A stretch of DNA of 64,000 nt. Origin: Cognatishimia sp. F0-27 (GTDB taxonomy: Bacteria; Pseudomonadota; Alphaproteobacteria; Rhodobacterales; Rhodobacteraceae). How positions within the stretch are numbered: position 1 is the first letter of the stretch; every line of letters starts with the position of its first letter. Position numbers and translations under genes: made by a program. Where the stretch lies: contig NZ_JAFMPQ010000017.1 in the NCBI RefSeq assembly GCF_020667845.1, forward strand, positions 1 through 64,000, written 5' to 3'. The notes under the pieces are model-generated. The model did not search any database. It was not told where the DNA came from and was given only the letters and a program-made list of their open reading frames with translations. Shown here in pieces: positions 34,681 to 46,800 of this stretch.

Positions 34681-35667
34681 TCACAGCATCGCGGGCACAA
34701 CCTGATCCGGCGGGCGATGTCCATCGGCAAAGGTCTTGACGTTGATGATGACCTTTTCACCCATCTCGACGCGCCCTTCACGGGTCGCCGATCCCATATG
34801 CGGCAGCATCACGACATTGCTCATGTTGCGCAGCTCCGGGTTGCCCCGCAGCCCGTGCTCATAGACATCGAGTCCCGCCCCGGCCAGCTCCCCGGCCTTG
34901 AGCATGCGGGTCAGGGCGTTTTCGTCGATGACCTCTCCGCGCGAGGTGTTCACGATCACGGCGGAGGGTTTCATCAGCCGCAGGCGCCGGGCATTCAGCA
35001 GGTGATAGGTGCTGGGGGTCGAGGGACAATTGACGCTGATCACATCCATCCGGGCGACCATCTGGTCGAGGCTCTCCCAGAAGGTTGCCTCAAGCCCGTC
35101 CTCGACCTCGGGCCGGAGACGCTTGCGGTTGTGGTAATGGATCTGCATCCCGAAGGCTTGCGCGCGGCGCGCCACGGCCTGACCAATGCGTCCCATCCCG
35201 AGGATCCCGAGTCGCCGTCCGCCCAGACGCCCGCCCAGAAAGGCCGTGGGGGCCCAGCCGTCCCATTCGTCGCGCTGCATCACGGACAGCCCTTCCTGCA
35301 GCCGCCGGGTGACACCGAGCATCAGCGCCATCACCATATCCGCGGTGTCTTCCGTCACCACGCCGGGCGTGTTCGACACGAGAATACCCCGTGACCGGGC
35401 GGTTGACACATCGATATGATCGAAGCCCGCACCGTAATTGGCGATCAGCTTGAGCTGGTCACCCGCTTGACCGATCAGACCGGCGTCGATCTGGTCGGTC
35501 ACGGTCGGCACCAGCACATCGGCTTTCTGCACGGCGTCAACCAGCTCCGACCGGGACATCGGCGTATCGGCGTCGCGGAGCGTCACGTCGAAAAGTTCCT
35601 TCAGTCGCGTCTCCACGACATCCGGCAAGCGTCGCGTCACGACAACACTCAGGCGTTTTGATGGCAC
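34681..35667 (-). CDS. D-2-hydroxyacid dehydrogenase (glyoxylate/hydroxypyruvate reductase type)
   Basis: 328 residues from a GTG at 35667 with GGGGAGG six bases upstream. Structure: catalytic-domain halves around the NAD(P) fold LGILGMGRIGQAVARRAQAF; next strand HYHNRKRL has basic residues at the point that selects NADPH. Catalytic Arg in VNTSRGEVID, Glu in GLDVYEHG, His in LPHMGSATREGR. Acts on glyoxylate and hydroxypyruvate in related enzymes, linking to serine and glycerate metabolism; exact substrate not provable here. Single gene divergent from the SH3-domain gene, followed by a two-hairpin repeat. Confidence 0.9.
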   Translation of the reverse strand: MPSKRLSVVVTRRLPDVVETRLKELFDVTLRDADTPMSRSELVDAVQKADVLVPTVTDQIDAGLIGQAGDQLKLIANYGAGFDHIDVSTARSRGILVSNTPGVVTEDTADMVMALMLGVTRRLQEGLSVMQRDEWDGWAPTAFLGGRLGGRRLGILGMGRIGQAVARRAQAFGMQIHYHNRKRLRPEVEDGLEATFWESLDQMVARMDVISVNCPSTPSTYHLLNARRLRLMKPSAVIVNTSRGEVIDENALTRMLKAGELAGAGLDVYEHGLRGNPELRNMSNVVMLPHMGSATREGRVEMGEKVIINVKTFADGHRPPDQVVPAML

Positions 35668-35768
35668 GGTTGGCCTCCCCGTTCTTCCCCGCAGGTCAAT
35701 CCTCGCGCTACGTTGCGACACAGAAGCCCGAGGCACAAGAACCCCGGGCCATAAATCGAGCACGAAGA

Positions 35769-36299
35769 ATGATCATGACCGCCATATCGCGATGGCTGGC
35801 CGTCCTGGCCGCCCTGATGATGATGCTTTTCGTTACGCCGGTTGCCGCCGATCCGTCCGCCGAGGCGCTCCGGAAGGGCACTGTCACCAATCTGCCCCTG
35901 CCGCGCTATGTGTCTCTCAAGGCCGCAGAGGGCAATGTCCGGCGCGGTCCGTCGCTTTCGCATCGGATCGACTGGGTCTACAAGCACCGCGCGATGCCCC
36001 TCGAAATCACCGCTGAGCACGGTCACTGGCGCCGTGTGCGCGACCGGGACGGCGCGGGCGGATGGGTGCATTACGCGCTCTTGTCCGGAGCGCGCACGGT
36101 GCTGGTGGAACGCGACATGCTGGCGCTGCGCGCACGGCCCAATCCCGACAGTCCGGAGGTGGCGCGGCTGGCCATGGGCGTGATCGCCCGTCTTGGCGAG
36201 TGTCTCCCGACAATGTGCCGCCTGACCGCGGGCGGTCATCGCGGCTGGGCTCCGAAATCCGCGCTCTGGGGCGTGAAACCGGAAGAGATCCGCGAGTAA
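35769..36299 (+). CDS. exported SH3-domain protein
   Basis: 176 residues from the ATG at 35769; a second ATG two codons on is possible. Signal peptide ISRWLAVLAALMMMLFVTPVAA, then two bacterial SH3 modules: SLKAAEGNVRRGPSLSHRIDWVYKHRAMPLEI and TVLVERDMLALRARPNPDSPEVARLAMG. LNVRxGPS is the SH3b signature, here GNVRRGPSL. A Gly-Trp motif (HRGWAPKSALWGV) closes it. Such domains bind peptidoglycan or other envelope polymers; there is no catalytic domain, so it probably targets a partner or acts as an envelope binder. Divergent from the dehydrogenase gene. Confidence 0.85.
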   Translation: MIMTAISRWLAVLAALMMMLFVTPVAADPSAEALRKGTVTNLPLPRYVSLKAAEGNVRRGPSLSHRIDWVYKHRAMPLEITAEHGHWRRVRDRDGAGGWVHYALLSGARTVLVERDMLALRARPNPDSPEVARLAMGVIARLGECLPTMCRLTAGGHRGWAPKSALWGVKPEEIRE

Positions 36300-36504
36300 A
36301 CCCGCAGAAAGCAGGCACTGTGCGTGGTTTTCCGGTCCCGCACCGGTCCCGACAGCGATGCTGCCGCATGCGTGGCACACCCCGCCGCGCGTCCATGCCG
36401 GACCCGCGCGCCCGGACCCGGACGCGCGTGACTGTTGCCAAGACAGCGATCTTGACTATCCTCGGGCGGCGCGCATCAACGAATGCGCATAAGGGAGGAA
36501 GATC

Positions 36505-37479
36505 ATGAAACATGTTTTGCTTGGCGCCGTGGCCGCCATGGCGATCGGAACGGCTGCCGCCGCTCAGGAAAAGATGCGGATCTCGCTTCAGCTTCCGCTG
36601 ACGAGCCATCTCGGAGAGAACCTGACGCTGTTCGAGAAAGAGGTTGAAGAGCGCACAGGAGGCGCCATCGACGTCGAAATCTATGACAGCGCCACGCTCT
36701 ACAAGGACAAGGAAGTGCCCGCCGCCGTTGGGTCCGGCGCGATCGAGGCCGGTGTTGCCTCGCTCACCCGCTATGTCGGCGACGCACCGGTGGTCGATGT
36801 GTTCTACATGCCGTTCCTGTTCAACACCGAAGAGAAGGTGCGCGCCGCCGTTGCCGAAGGCTCGCCCGTGCGCGAAACGCTTGAAGAAGCCATCGCCGGC
36901 ACAGGCGGTCAGGTGCTCTTCTGGCAGGCCTATGGCGGTGCGGTGCTCCTCAGCCAGGGCGAACCGATCCGCACCCCGGCCGATCTCGAAGGCAAGAAGG
37001 CCCGCGTGTTCGGCAAGACGCTGGGAGACTGGGTAACCGCCGCCGGAGGCGCGCCGACGCTGATCTCCGGCTCCGAACAGTATCTCGCCTATCAGCGCGG
37101 CACGGTCGATGTGGGCATGACCGGCGTCTCTGGCGTGAAATCGCGCAAGCTGTGGGAGGTGATGGACACCATCACCAAGACCAACCACGCCAATATCGAA
37201 TTTGTCGTGGTGGTGAACAGCGACTGGTGGAACGGGCTCGACCCGGAGCTGCGCGGGCATATCGAAGCCGCCGCAGCCGTGGCTCAGGAAGACGTGCGTG
37301 ACCGCATGGCCTCCATCGAGGCTGAAGCCTATGCCGCCGCCGAAGCCAATGGCATGACCATTGTCGAGCTGACGGACGAGGAAGTTGCCGCGTGGCAGGC
37401 CAAGGCCCAGCCGGTCTTTGACGCCTATCTCGAAGCGACCGGCGAGGCTGGCAAGAAGATCCTCGACGCGCTGCAATAG
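36505..37479 (+). CDS. dctP: TRAP transporter substrate-binding protein
   Basis: 324 residues with signal peptide MKHVLLGAVAAMAIGTAAAAQ, GGGAGGAAG before the start. DctP fold: RISLQLPLTSHLGENLTLFEKEVEERTGG, then the family-specific Arg near ADLEGKKARVFGKTLGDWV that salt-bridges the substrate carboxylate. Followed by a hairpin and dctQ, dctM. Ligand cannot be named; TRAP binding proteins nearly always take carboxylate-bearing compounds. No regulator gene lies beside it. Confidence 0.93.
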   Translation: MKHVLLGAVAAMAIGTAAAAQEKMRISLQLPLTSHLGENLTLFEKEVEERTGGAIDVEIYDSATLYKDKEVPAAVGSGAIEAGVASLTRYVGDAPVVDVFYMPFLFNTEEKVRAAVAEGSPVRETLEEAIAGTGGQVLFWQAYGGAVLLSQGEPIRTPADLEGKKARVFGKTLGDWVTAAGGAPTLISGSEQYLAYQRGTVDVGMTGVSGVKSRKLWEVMDTITKTNHANIEFVVVVNSDWWNGLDPELRGHIEAAAAVAQEDVRDRMASIEAEAYAAAEANGMTIVELTDEEVAAWQAKAQPVFDAYLEATGEAGKKILDALQ

Positions 37480-37509
37480 GCACGGATCGAGTCCGATCCT
37501 GCTGATGCG

Positions 37510-37531
37510 GGCGGCCCCGTTGCGGGCCGCC
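37510..37531 (+). promoter_or_regulatory. hairpin between dctP and dctQ
   Basis: GGCGGCCC, six bases, GGGCCGCC form a perfect 8-bp stem just after dctP. There is no T tract, so it probably protects the 3' end of dctP mRNA or trims it from dctQM, giving more binding protein than membrane protein. Confidence 0.55.
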
Positions 37532-37622
37532 TGCCCCATGCGCTGCTGATCCGCGCCATCACCCAACAGCGTTTTGGGCCGCGCGCTTTGGCAGGGCATC
37601 ATTTCAGGGAAAGAACCCGGTT

Positions 37623-38120
37623 ATGGCAATGATCACCCACCTGTCACGCCTTGCGGGAACGCTTGCGGCGATCCTGATGGCACTGACCGGCGCGATGCTT
37701 ACCTATGAGGTGATCGCGCGGTATTTCTTCATCAAACCGACGATCTGGGCCGCGGAACTGAGCCAGATGTGCCTGATCTGGGGCTGCCTTCTGGGCATGG
37801 CGCATGTGCTGAGCATACGACGCCATATCACGGTCAACGCCGTCACGAACCTGCTGCCACTCCGCATACAGCGGCTTTGCGTCGGTTTCTCCCTGCTGTT
37901 CCTGATCGTGTTTTCGCTCATCGTGGCGGTCTATGGCTGGGATATTTTCTATGACAGTTTCGAGCGGGGGCGGACCACCGGGTCGCTCATGAACCTGCCC
38001 GTCTGGATTACGGAACTGGCTGTGCCGGTCGGCTTCGCGCTTCTGGCGCTGCAATCACTGGTCGAGTTGATCGACCTGAAATCCGGCGAAACCACCACGC
38101 TGGGGAGCAGCCACGAATGA
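37623..38120 (+). CDS. dctQ: TRAP transporter small permease subunit
   Basis: 165 residues with four predicted membrane segments, the second with the DctQ feature WAAELSQMCLIWGCLLGMAHVLSIRRHITVNAV. The small subunit contacts DctM and the binding protein. ATG at 37623, 142 bases after dctP; dctM starts in the ATGA overlap of its stop. Confidence 0.9.
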   Translation: MAMITHLSRLAGTLAAILMALTGAMLTYEVIARYFFIKPTIWAAELSQMCLIWGCLLGMAHVLSIRRHITVNAVTNLLPLRIQRLCVGFSLLFLIVFSLIVAVYGWDIFYDSFERGRTTGSLMNLPVWITELAVPVGFALLALQSLVELIDLKSGETTTLGSSHE

Positions 38121-39391
38121 GTATCCTCCTGATTCTCGCATGCCTGTTCGGTCTCTTGCTGATCGGTGTTCCCGTCGCCTTCGCGCTGGGCGGCCTTGGT
38201 CTTGGCATGTTGATCCTGGGTGGGTTCTCGCCGCTGATGGCGCCGCAAGCGATCCTGTCGACACTTGATGGGTTCATCCTTCTGGCGGTGCCGCTCTTCC
38301 TGCTGATGTCGAACGTTCTGCTCAAGGGGGGTGTCGGTGCAGACCTCTTTGCCGCGGTGCAGGCCTGGGTCGGGCACTGGCCCGGCGGGCTCGCCGTGGC
38401 CACGATCCTGAGTTGTGGGCTGTTCGCCGCCATTTCCGGATCGTCGGTCGCCACGGCCGCCACCATCGGGACCGTCGCGATCCCGGAAATGATCTCGCGC
38501 GGTTATAACAAGCGCTTCGTTTACGGGCTTCTGGCGGCGGGCGGCACGCTGGGCATCCTCATCCCGCCGTCGATCCCGATGATCGTCTACGGGTTTGTCA
38601 CCGAGCAATCCGTCATTGCCCTGTTTCTTGCCGGGATCGGGCCGGGCATCGTGCTGGTCACGCTGTTCGTGATCTTTGCCATGGTGCATGCCCGGTGGTC
38701 GGACGCCTATGAGCCGATGGAAAAGGCCGACTGGACGGAGCGCATGACCGCTTCAAAGCGCGCCTTGCCGTCACTGGCGCTCGCGCTCCTTGTCATCCTC
38801 GGGCTCTATTCGGGCGCGTTCACCCCGACGGAAGCGGCCGCCATCGGCTTTGCCGCGGCGCTGCTCATCACGATCTTCTGGCTCCGCACGCTGACTTGGG
38901 CCGCCTTTGTCGATGCGGTCAAGGAAAGCGCCGTGACGACAATCGCGATCCTTCTGATCGTTGCGGGGGCCAAGGTTTTTGGCAAGGCCATCGCGCTTTA
39001 CCGCATCCCGCAGGATATCTCCGCCTTCATCGCCCAGACGATCGACGGGCCGTTGATGTTCATCCTCGTCGTGTCGGTGGTGCTGATCCTCATGGGGCTT
39101 GTGTTCGAGGCGCTCTCGATGATCCTCATCATGACACCGGTTCTGCTTCCGGCCGCGCTCGGCCTTGGCTTCGATCCGATCTGGTTTGGCATCTACATGG
39201 TGATCATGGTGGAGGTGGCGCTCATCACGCCACCCGTTGGGCTCAACCTCTACGTCATCCAATCCGTGGCCCGAACGTCCCTCGCCAATGTCGCGCGCGG
39301 CGTCTGGCCGTTCCTCGTGTTGATGTTGGTGACGGTGGTGATCCTCTACGTGGTGCCGGATCTGGCGCTTTATATCCCGTTCAAGTGGTAG
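38117..39391 (+). CDS. dctM: TRAP transporter large permease subunit
   Basis: 424 residues with about 12 membrane segments; ATGA overlap with dctQ. Sodium-coupled DctM transporter core: GVPVAFALGGLGLGMLILGG, GGTLGILIPPSIPMIVYGFVTEQS (the Gly/Pro-rich substrate- and sodium-binding loop) and PPVGLNLYVIQSVA near the end. Completes a dctPQM importer for an organic acid or related carboxylate. Confidence 0.93.
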   Translation: MSILLILACLFGLLLIGVPVAFALGGLGLGMLILGGFSPLMAPQAILSTLDGFILLAVPLFLLMSNVLLKGGVGADLFAAVQAWVGHWPGGLAVATILSCGLFAAISGSSVATAATIGTVAIPEMISRGYNKRFVYGLLAAGGTLGILIPPSIPMIVYGFVTEQSVIALFLAGIGPGIVLVTLFVIFAMVHARWSDAYEPMEKADWTERMTASKRALPSLALALLVILGLYSGAFTPTEAAAIGFAAALLITIFWLRTLTWAAFVDAVKESAVTTIAILLIVAGAKVFGKAIALYRIPQDISAFIAQTIDGPLMFILVVSVVLILMGLVFEALSMILIMTPVLLPAALGLGFDPIWFGIYMVIMVEVALITPPVGLNLYVIQSVARTSLANVARGVWPFLVLMLVTVVILYVVPDLALYIPFKW

Positions 39392-39419
39392 CGCTCAACG
39401 CGGGACGGGGTGACGGGCA

Positions 39420-40022
39420 TCAGGTCAGATGCCCGGCCTCGGCCCAGTCGAGCGCATCGTCGAGCCGGTCGTCGCCCCAGAAAACCTCGCCATTCACCAC
39501 GAAGCTCGGTGCGCCAAAGACCCCGAGTGCCATCGCGTCCTCGGTCGCGGCGCGCAGACGGTCCTGCACGGGCGCCGTTTGTGCCTCGGAAATCACCCGC
39601 GCGGCGTCCTGCCCGATCTCTGTCAGGCTCGTGGTCAGGTTCGGGTCTTCTCCGGCGGGCTGGCCCAGCTCGAACCAGAGCCGATAGGTCGCGCGGGTAT
39701 AGTCGGCGACCCATCCTTCCTCCACGCCGATCGTGGCGACGGCATTGGCGAGCACCAGGCCGGGCAGGGGGTAGGGCGCAGGCAAACGGGGGGACAACCC
39801 GTAACGCGGGGCACGCCGTTCGATGTCGCGCCACATGTAAGCCGCCTTCACCGGCTTGTCCTTGAACGGAATATTGTTCTGCGCGACCATCACGTGGCGG
39901 ACGTCAAACGGTCGCCAGCGCAGCGTCAGCCCCCTGCGCGCGGCCACGTCATCAGCGCGCAGCACGGTCAGATAGCTATAGGTGCTGCCAATCGAAAACC
40001 AGAAATCGACGGGGTTTCGCAT
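39420..40022 (-). CDS. DsbA-family isomerase (2-hydroxychromene-2-carboxylate isomerase-like)
   Basis: 200 residues from the ATG at 40022 with GGAGG five bases upstream. Kappa-class GST/DsbA fold: DFWFSIGSTYSYLTVLRADD with a Ser at the catalytic place of the GST thiol site (SIGSTYSY), then FKDKPVKAAYMWRDIERRA and the C-terminal GVFGAPSFVVNGEVFWGDDRLDD. Enzymes of this family isomerise aromatic ring-cleavage products with glutathione. Convergent with dctM, upstream of katG; whether it belongs with the TRAP substrate is not shown. Confidence 0.8.
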   Translation of the reverse strand: MRNPVDFWFSIGSTYSYLTVLRADDVAARRGLTLRWRPFDVRHVMVAQNNIPFKDKPVKAAYMWRDIERRAPRYGLSPRLPAPYPLPGLVLANAVATIGVEEGWVADYTRATYRLWFELGQPAGEDPNLTTSLTEIGQDAARVISEAQTAPVQDRLRAATEDAMALGVFGAPSFVVNGEVFWGDDRLDDALDWAEAGHLT

Positions 40023-40086
40023 CCTAACCTCCATGTCCGGTGATGCGCCAATCATAGATGTGGCGCGTGATTCTGGCCAGCGAACA

Positions 40087-40117
40087 CAAAAAACGGCGCC
40101 CCGGTGGGGGGGCGCCG
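40087..40117 (-). terminator. Rho-independent terminator of katG
   Basis: On the minus strand CGGCGCCCC, a six-base loop, GGGGCGCCG and a run of six Ts. The perfect 9-bp stem lies 29 bases after the katG stop. Confidence 0.85.
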
Positions 40118-40145
40118 CCTTTCATCGCATGAAGTCGATGCAGCC

Positions 40146-42571
<2,426 letters not shown>

Positions 42572-43489
42572 ATGATAAACGTCACATTGAGACAGATGCG
42601 CTATGTCGATGCGCTCGCCCGACATGGGCATTTCGGCCGCGCGGCCGATGCCTGTGCGGTCTCGCAGCCAGCGCTCTCGGTTCAGGTCCGTGCGGTGGAG
42701 CAGGTGTTGGGCACGGCGCTTTTCGAGCGGTCCGCGCGGCAGGTGCGCCTGACCGCGTTTGGCGAGGAAGCGCTGGTGCGCATGCGCGCGGTGCTCCGCG
42801 CCGTGGACGAGCTTGAAACACTGGCCCGAGGGGCGACGGGCGGCTTGCCGCAGCGGCTTCGCCTCGGCGTGATCCCGACCATCGCGCCTTACCTTCTGCC
42901 CAATATCCTTCGCGCCATGAGCGTTGATCACCCCGAGATCGAGTTGCAGGTCCGCGAGTCGATCACGCCGCGTCTCATCGACGAGCTCTCCGAGGGCCGC
43001 ATCGATTGCGCGCTGGTCGCGCTGCCGGTCTCCGAGCCGAGCTTTGAGGAAATGCCGCTGTTTGACGAACCCCTCATGTTGGTCCGGTCGGCGGAAGACC
43101 GCGAAAAACCCGTGCAGCCTCCCGATGCCATGAGTGACAAACGCTTGCTATTGTTGGAAGAAGGGCATTGCTTCCGCGACCAGGCCCTGTCGCTCTGCGC
43201 GCTTCAAGGCGCCCGCGCCCGAACGTCGATGGATGGCAGCTCTCTTGCGACGCTGGTGCAAATGGTGGCTGCCGGGCTTGGCACAACGCTGGTGCCCGCG
43301 ATGGCCGTTCGGGTCGAGGCGCGCGCGCCGGAGGTCGATGTGCGTGCCTTTCCCGGCAAGCAGCCGACCCGCACCGTCGGGCTCATCTGGCGCAGCACCA
43401 ATCCGCTTGGCCCGTCCTTTGCGCGGCTGGGAAACCTCATTCGCGCAGCGGCGTGTGACATTCCGGACGCGCGGATGCTCCCGGTTTGA
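42572..43489 (+). CDS. oxyR: hydrogen peroxide sensor OxyR (LysR family)
   Basis: 305 residues from the ATG at 42572 (MINVTLRQMRYVDALARHGHF). LysR helix-turn-helix AADACAVSQPALSVQVRAVE, then the effector domain. The redox pair is present: Cys in EEGHCFRDQALSLCALQ (C-x8-C), as in Escherichia coli OxyR (199 and 208), which forms a disulphide with peroxide. Divergent from katG. A short 3' gap of GC-rich noncoding DNA follows. Confidence 0.93.
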   Translation: MINVTLRQMRYVDALARHGHFGRAADACAVSQPALSVQVRAVEQVLGTALFERSARQVRLTAFGEEALVRMRAVLRAVDELETLARGATGGLPQRLRLGVIPTIAPYLLPNILRAMSVDHPEIELQVRESITPRLIDELSEGRIDCALVALPVSEPSFEEMPLFDEPLMLVRSAEDREKPVQPPDAMSDKRLLLLEEGHCFRDQALSLCALQGARARTSMDGSSLATLVQMVAAGLGTTLVPAMAVRVEARAPEVDVRAFPGKQPTRTVGLIWRSTNPLGPSFARLGNLIRAAACDIPDARMLPV

Positions 43490-43858
43490 GCGTCACGCAT
43501 GGGGCGCTTGCCGGGTCTCTTGTCAGGGTCCGCGCCGTGACGCGGCGTCCGCCTGATGCGACACGGGACATGGCCGCACCGGCTGTGGGCGCAGGCGGAA
43601 TGCCCTGCCGCGCGGATGGTGCGTTTGCCGGCATGGCGCACCGGCCGCCGGCGTGGTGCATGTCCTGCGGTTGCGCCCCCGCGCGCGCAACCGGCTGCCC
43701 AGAGCACGTGGCGCATGCGCGGTGCCGCGCAGATGGGCATTCGCCAAAACCATGGGCGGCATGGCTCGGCGCGACGTCAGCAAAAACACCGGTTTACGTT
43801 TTCAAGAATTGCACGCTAGGGTAGCGTCGAGCGTCGGATGCTCGAGAGGCTGTTTGAA
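43490..43858. other. intergenic stretch without a recognisable gene
   Basis: 369 bases between oxyR and the CheB-CheR hybrid. GC-rich, with GGTTGCGC/GCGCAACC (about 43670-43695) as the only clear dyad. No convincing coding frame, promoter or terminator. Confidence 0.45.
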
Positions 43859-46800
43859 ATGTCGGAAGATGTGGTAATCGCTGGGGTCGGTGCGTCGGCC
43901 GGTGGCCTTGAAGCCTTGCGCGACATGCTTGCAACTGCCGACACGTCCAATCCCGTCGCCTTCGTGATTGTCCAGCATCTCGATCCCAATCATCAAAGCA
44001 TGATGGCGGAACTGCTGGAACCGCATACTCCGCTTTCGGTGGTGCAGGCCTCCGGTGGCGAACAGGTCAAGGCCGGTTTTGTCTACGTGATCCCGCCGGG
44101 CCACGGGTTGACGATCAAGGACGGCGTGCTTGCCCTGACCCAGTTCTCGCAGCCGCGCGGTCTGCGTCGGCCTATCGACGATTTTTTCGTAGCATTGGCG
44201 GAAGATCGAAGCGAGAAGGCGATCTGTGTCATCCTGTCGGGGACCGGTGCCGATGGCAGCTCCGGCCTGCGCGCGATCAAGGAACACGGTGGCCTGTGCG
44301 TTGTGCAGGACCCCAAAACCGCGCGCTATGACGGGATGCCGCTCTCCGCAGTTGGGACGGGGCTTGTCGATTACATCCGGACCCCGCGCGACATTGCGCC
44401 GACAATCATGGGCTTTGTCGAAGGTCTGGGCCGTGACGCCGATGACGGCGATGATCCGGTCCGCGTGCTCGAACATCTCGACGAGCTCTGCGCGACGCTG
44501 AACGCGAGCGTCGGGCATGATTTTTCGGGTTACAAGCGCTCCACGATCGTGCGCCGCATCCAGAGGCGGATGCAGGTGCTCGGGTTGGTCGATGGCAGCG
44601 ACTACCTCGCCCATATCCGCGACAGTGACGAGGAATGCGAAACCCTGTTTCGCGAACTGCTCATCAATGTCACCCGCTTCTTCCGGGACAGCGAGCAATT
44701 CGAAACCCTGCGCGCCGAGGTGATTGCTCCGCTGGTGGCAAAGAACATGGGCGAGGAAATCCGGGTCTGGGTGCCGGGCTGCTCGAGTGGCGAGGAGGCT
44801 TACTCCTTCGCGATGTATTTCGCCTCCGAACTGCGGCGCGCGCGCAAGTCCACGCTGGTGCAGATCTTCGCCACCGATATTGACGACCAGATGCTGCAAA
44901 TGGCGCGGGCAGGGATTTATCCCACCTCCGCGCTGGCCGACATCCCCGAAAGCTTTCGCGAGCATTACACCGTCGGGCGCGACAGCAACTTCCAGATCGC
45001 GCCGAAGATCCGCGACATGGTGCGCTTTTCGGCGCATTCCATTGTCAAGGATCCGCCCTTTTCGCGGCTCGACCTGATCTCCTGCCGCAACGTCCTGATC
45101 TATTTCGGCGATAAGCTGCAAAATCAGGCACTGCCGATCTTCCATTACGCGCTCAAGCCCGGTGGGCACCTCTTTCTCGGCCCCTCCGAGAGCATCGGCC
45201 GGCATGAGGATCTGTTTGGCGTCATGGATCAGAAGGCGCGCATTTTCAAACGGTTCGACGGGCCGCCCGTCTACCCGATCGACCTGACCGCATCGAGCCG
45301 CCGGTCCGCGCGCGGTCGCGTCGAGCCCGGCCACCGGGTGCGTCGGTTCGACGACGAATGGGATGACGGCTACGCCACGGAGCGGATGCTCGAACGCTAC
45401 GCCCCGCCGTCCCTTCGGATCACCGAAGATGGCGAAATCCTCAAATCGAGCGGCCAGTTTGCGCGCTATTTCGCGCTTTCGCCGACCCGAAGCGGCCCGG
45501 CCTATGTCCAGAACCTGGCCCGCCGTGGTCTCAAGGAGGTGTTGCCGACGCTGATCCGCAACGTGAACGATGACCGCCGCCGCAAGGTGGTGCGCGACGT
45601 TGACGTGCAATCCGAGATCGGCGTGCAGACCGTAGACGTGATCGCAGACCCGTTGCCTGATGACACCATTCTTCTGGTTTTGCGCGACAAGGGCGATTTC
45701 AAGGTCAGCGCGGATGATGAGATCGACGAGATCTACGAATTCGACAGCCATGAACAAGTGGTGGAAGAAGAGCTGCGCCTCACCCGCCTGCGCCTGCGAA
45801 GCGCGGTGGAAGAGCTTGAAACCGCCAATGAAGAGCTCAAGAGCTCGAACGAAGAAATGATGTCGATGAACGAGGAGCTGCAATCGACCAACGAGGAACT
45901 CAGCACCGTCAATGACGAGCTGAAATCCAAGGTCGATGAGCTCACCGTTGCCAACGCGGATCTCAAGAACCTCTTCGATTCAACCGAATTGCCGCTGATC
46001 GTGGTGGATCACGACCTGCGCGTGCGCAATTTCACCGATGGCGCGCAGGACCTGTTTTCCCTCAAGATCGGCGACCGGGGCCGGCCCTTGCAGGATCTGC
46101 GCAGCAATCTTGAAGACTCCGACAGGTTGATGGCCCGTATCCATCAGGTCATCGTCGAAGAGCGCGTCCTGCGTGAGACGGTCCACAGCCGCGACGGGCG
46201 CAACCACTGGGCTTTGTTGATCACGCCGTACCGCATGCTCGATGGCAACGTGGTCGGCGCAACGCTCACCTTTGCCGACATCACCGCGGCGCTCGACCTT
46301 GAACTGCAACTCCGTCAGGAAGCCGCGCGGCTCAAGCTTGCGCTCGAAGTGGCCAAGATCGGTTTCTGGCAATACGAGGTCGAAACCGGCAACACGACGC
46401 TCGATGCCAATGCCATGTTGCTCTTTGACGTGGATGAAACCGACAGCGCCGATATCAACGCCGTGATGAAGCGCATCGTGGAAGAAGACCGACCCATGGT
46501 CGAGAACGCCTTGCGCCGGGCGATTTCCGGAGAGGCAGGCTACGAGGCATCTTTCCGGGTGCGCCGGCGCGATGGCAGCGTGCGCCACCTCCGCGGCCTT
46601 GGTCAGCTTTCGGAACTGTCGCGCCCAAAGCGGCTTGTGGGGGTGAATTTCGACCAGACGGTGGAGGTCGAGAATTCCAACATGCGCGAGCTGATGATCC
46701 GGGAAATGAACCACCGGGTCAAAAACCTCTTCTCGATCATGTCCGCGCTGCTCCGGGTCGGTGCCCGCACGGCCGACTCCGCGAAGGATCTGGCCGACAC

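Noticed and set aside
43660-43700. Hairpin GGTTGCGC/GCGCAACC after oxyR
   Set aside because: Lies about 180 bases from the oxyR stop and has no T tract, so it cannot be called a terminator.
43802-45883. 693-codon open frame on the minus strand
   Set aside because: Antisense to the CheB-CheR hybrid, which has complete domains; no motif in the antisense product.
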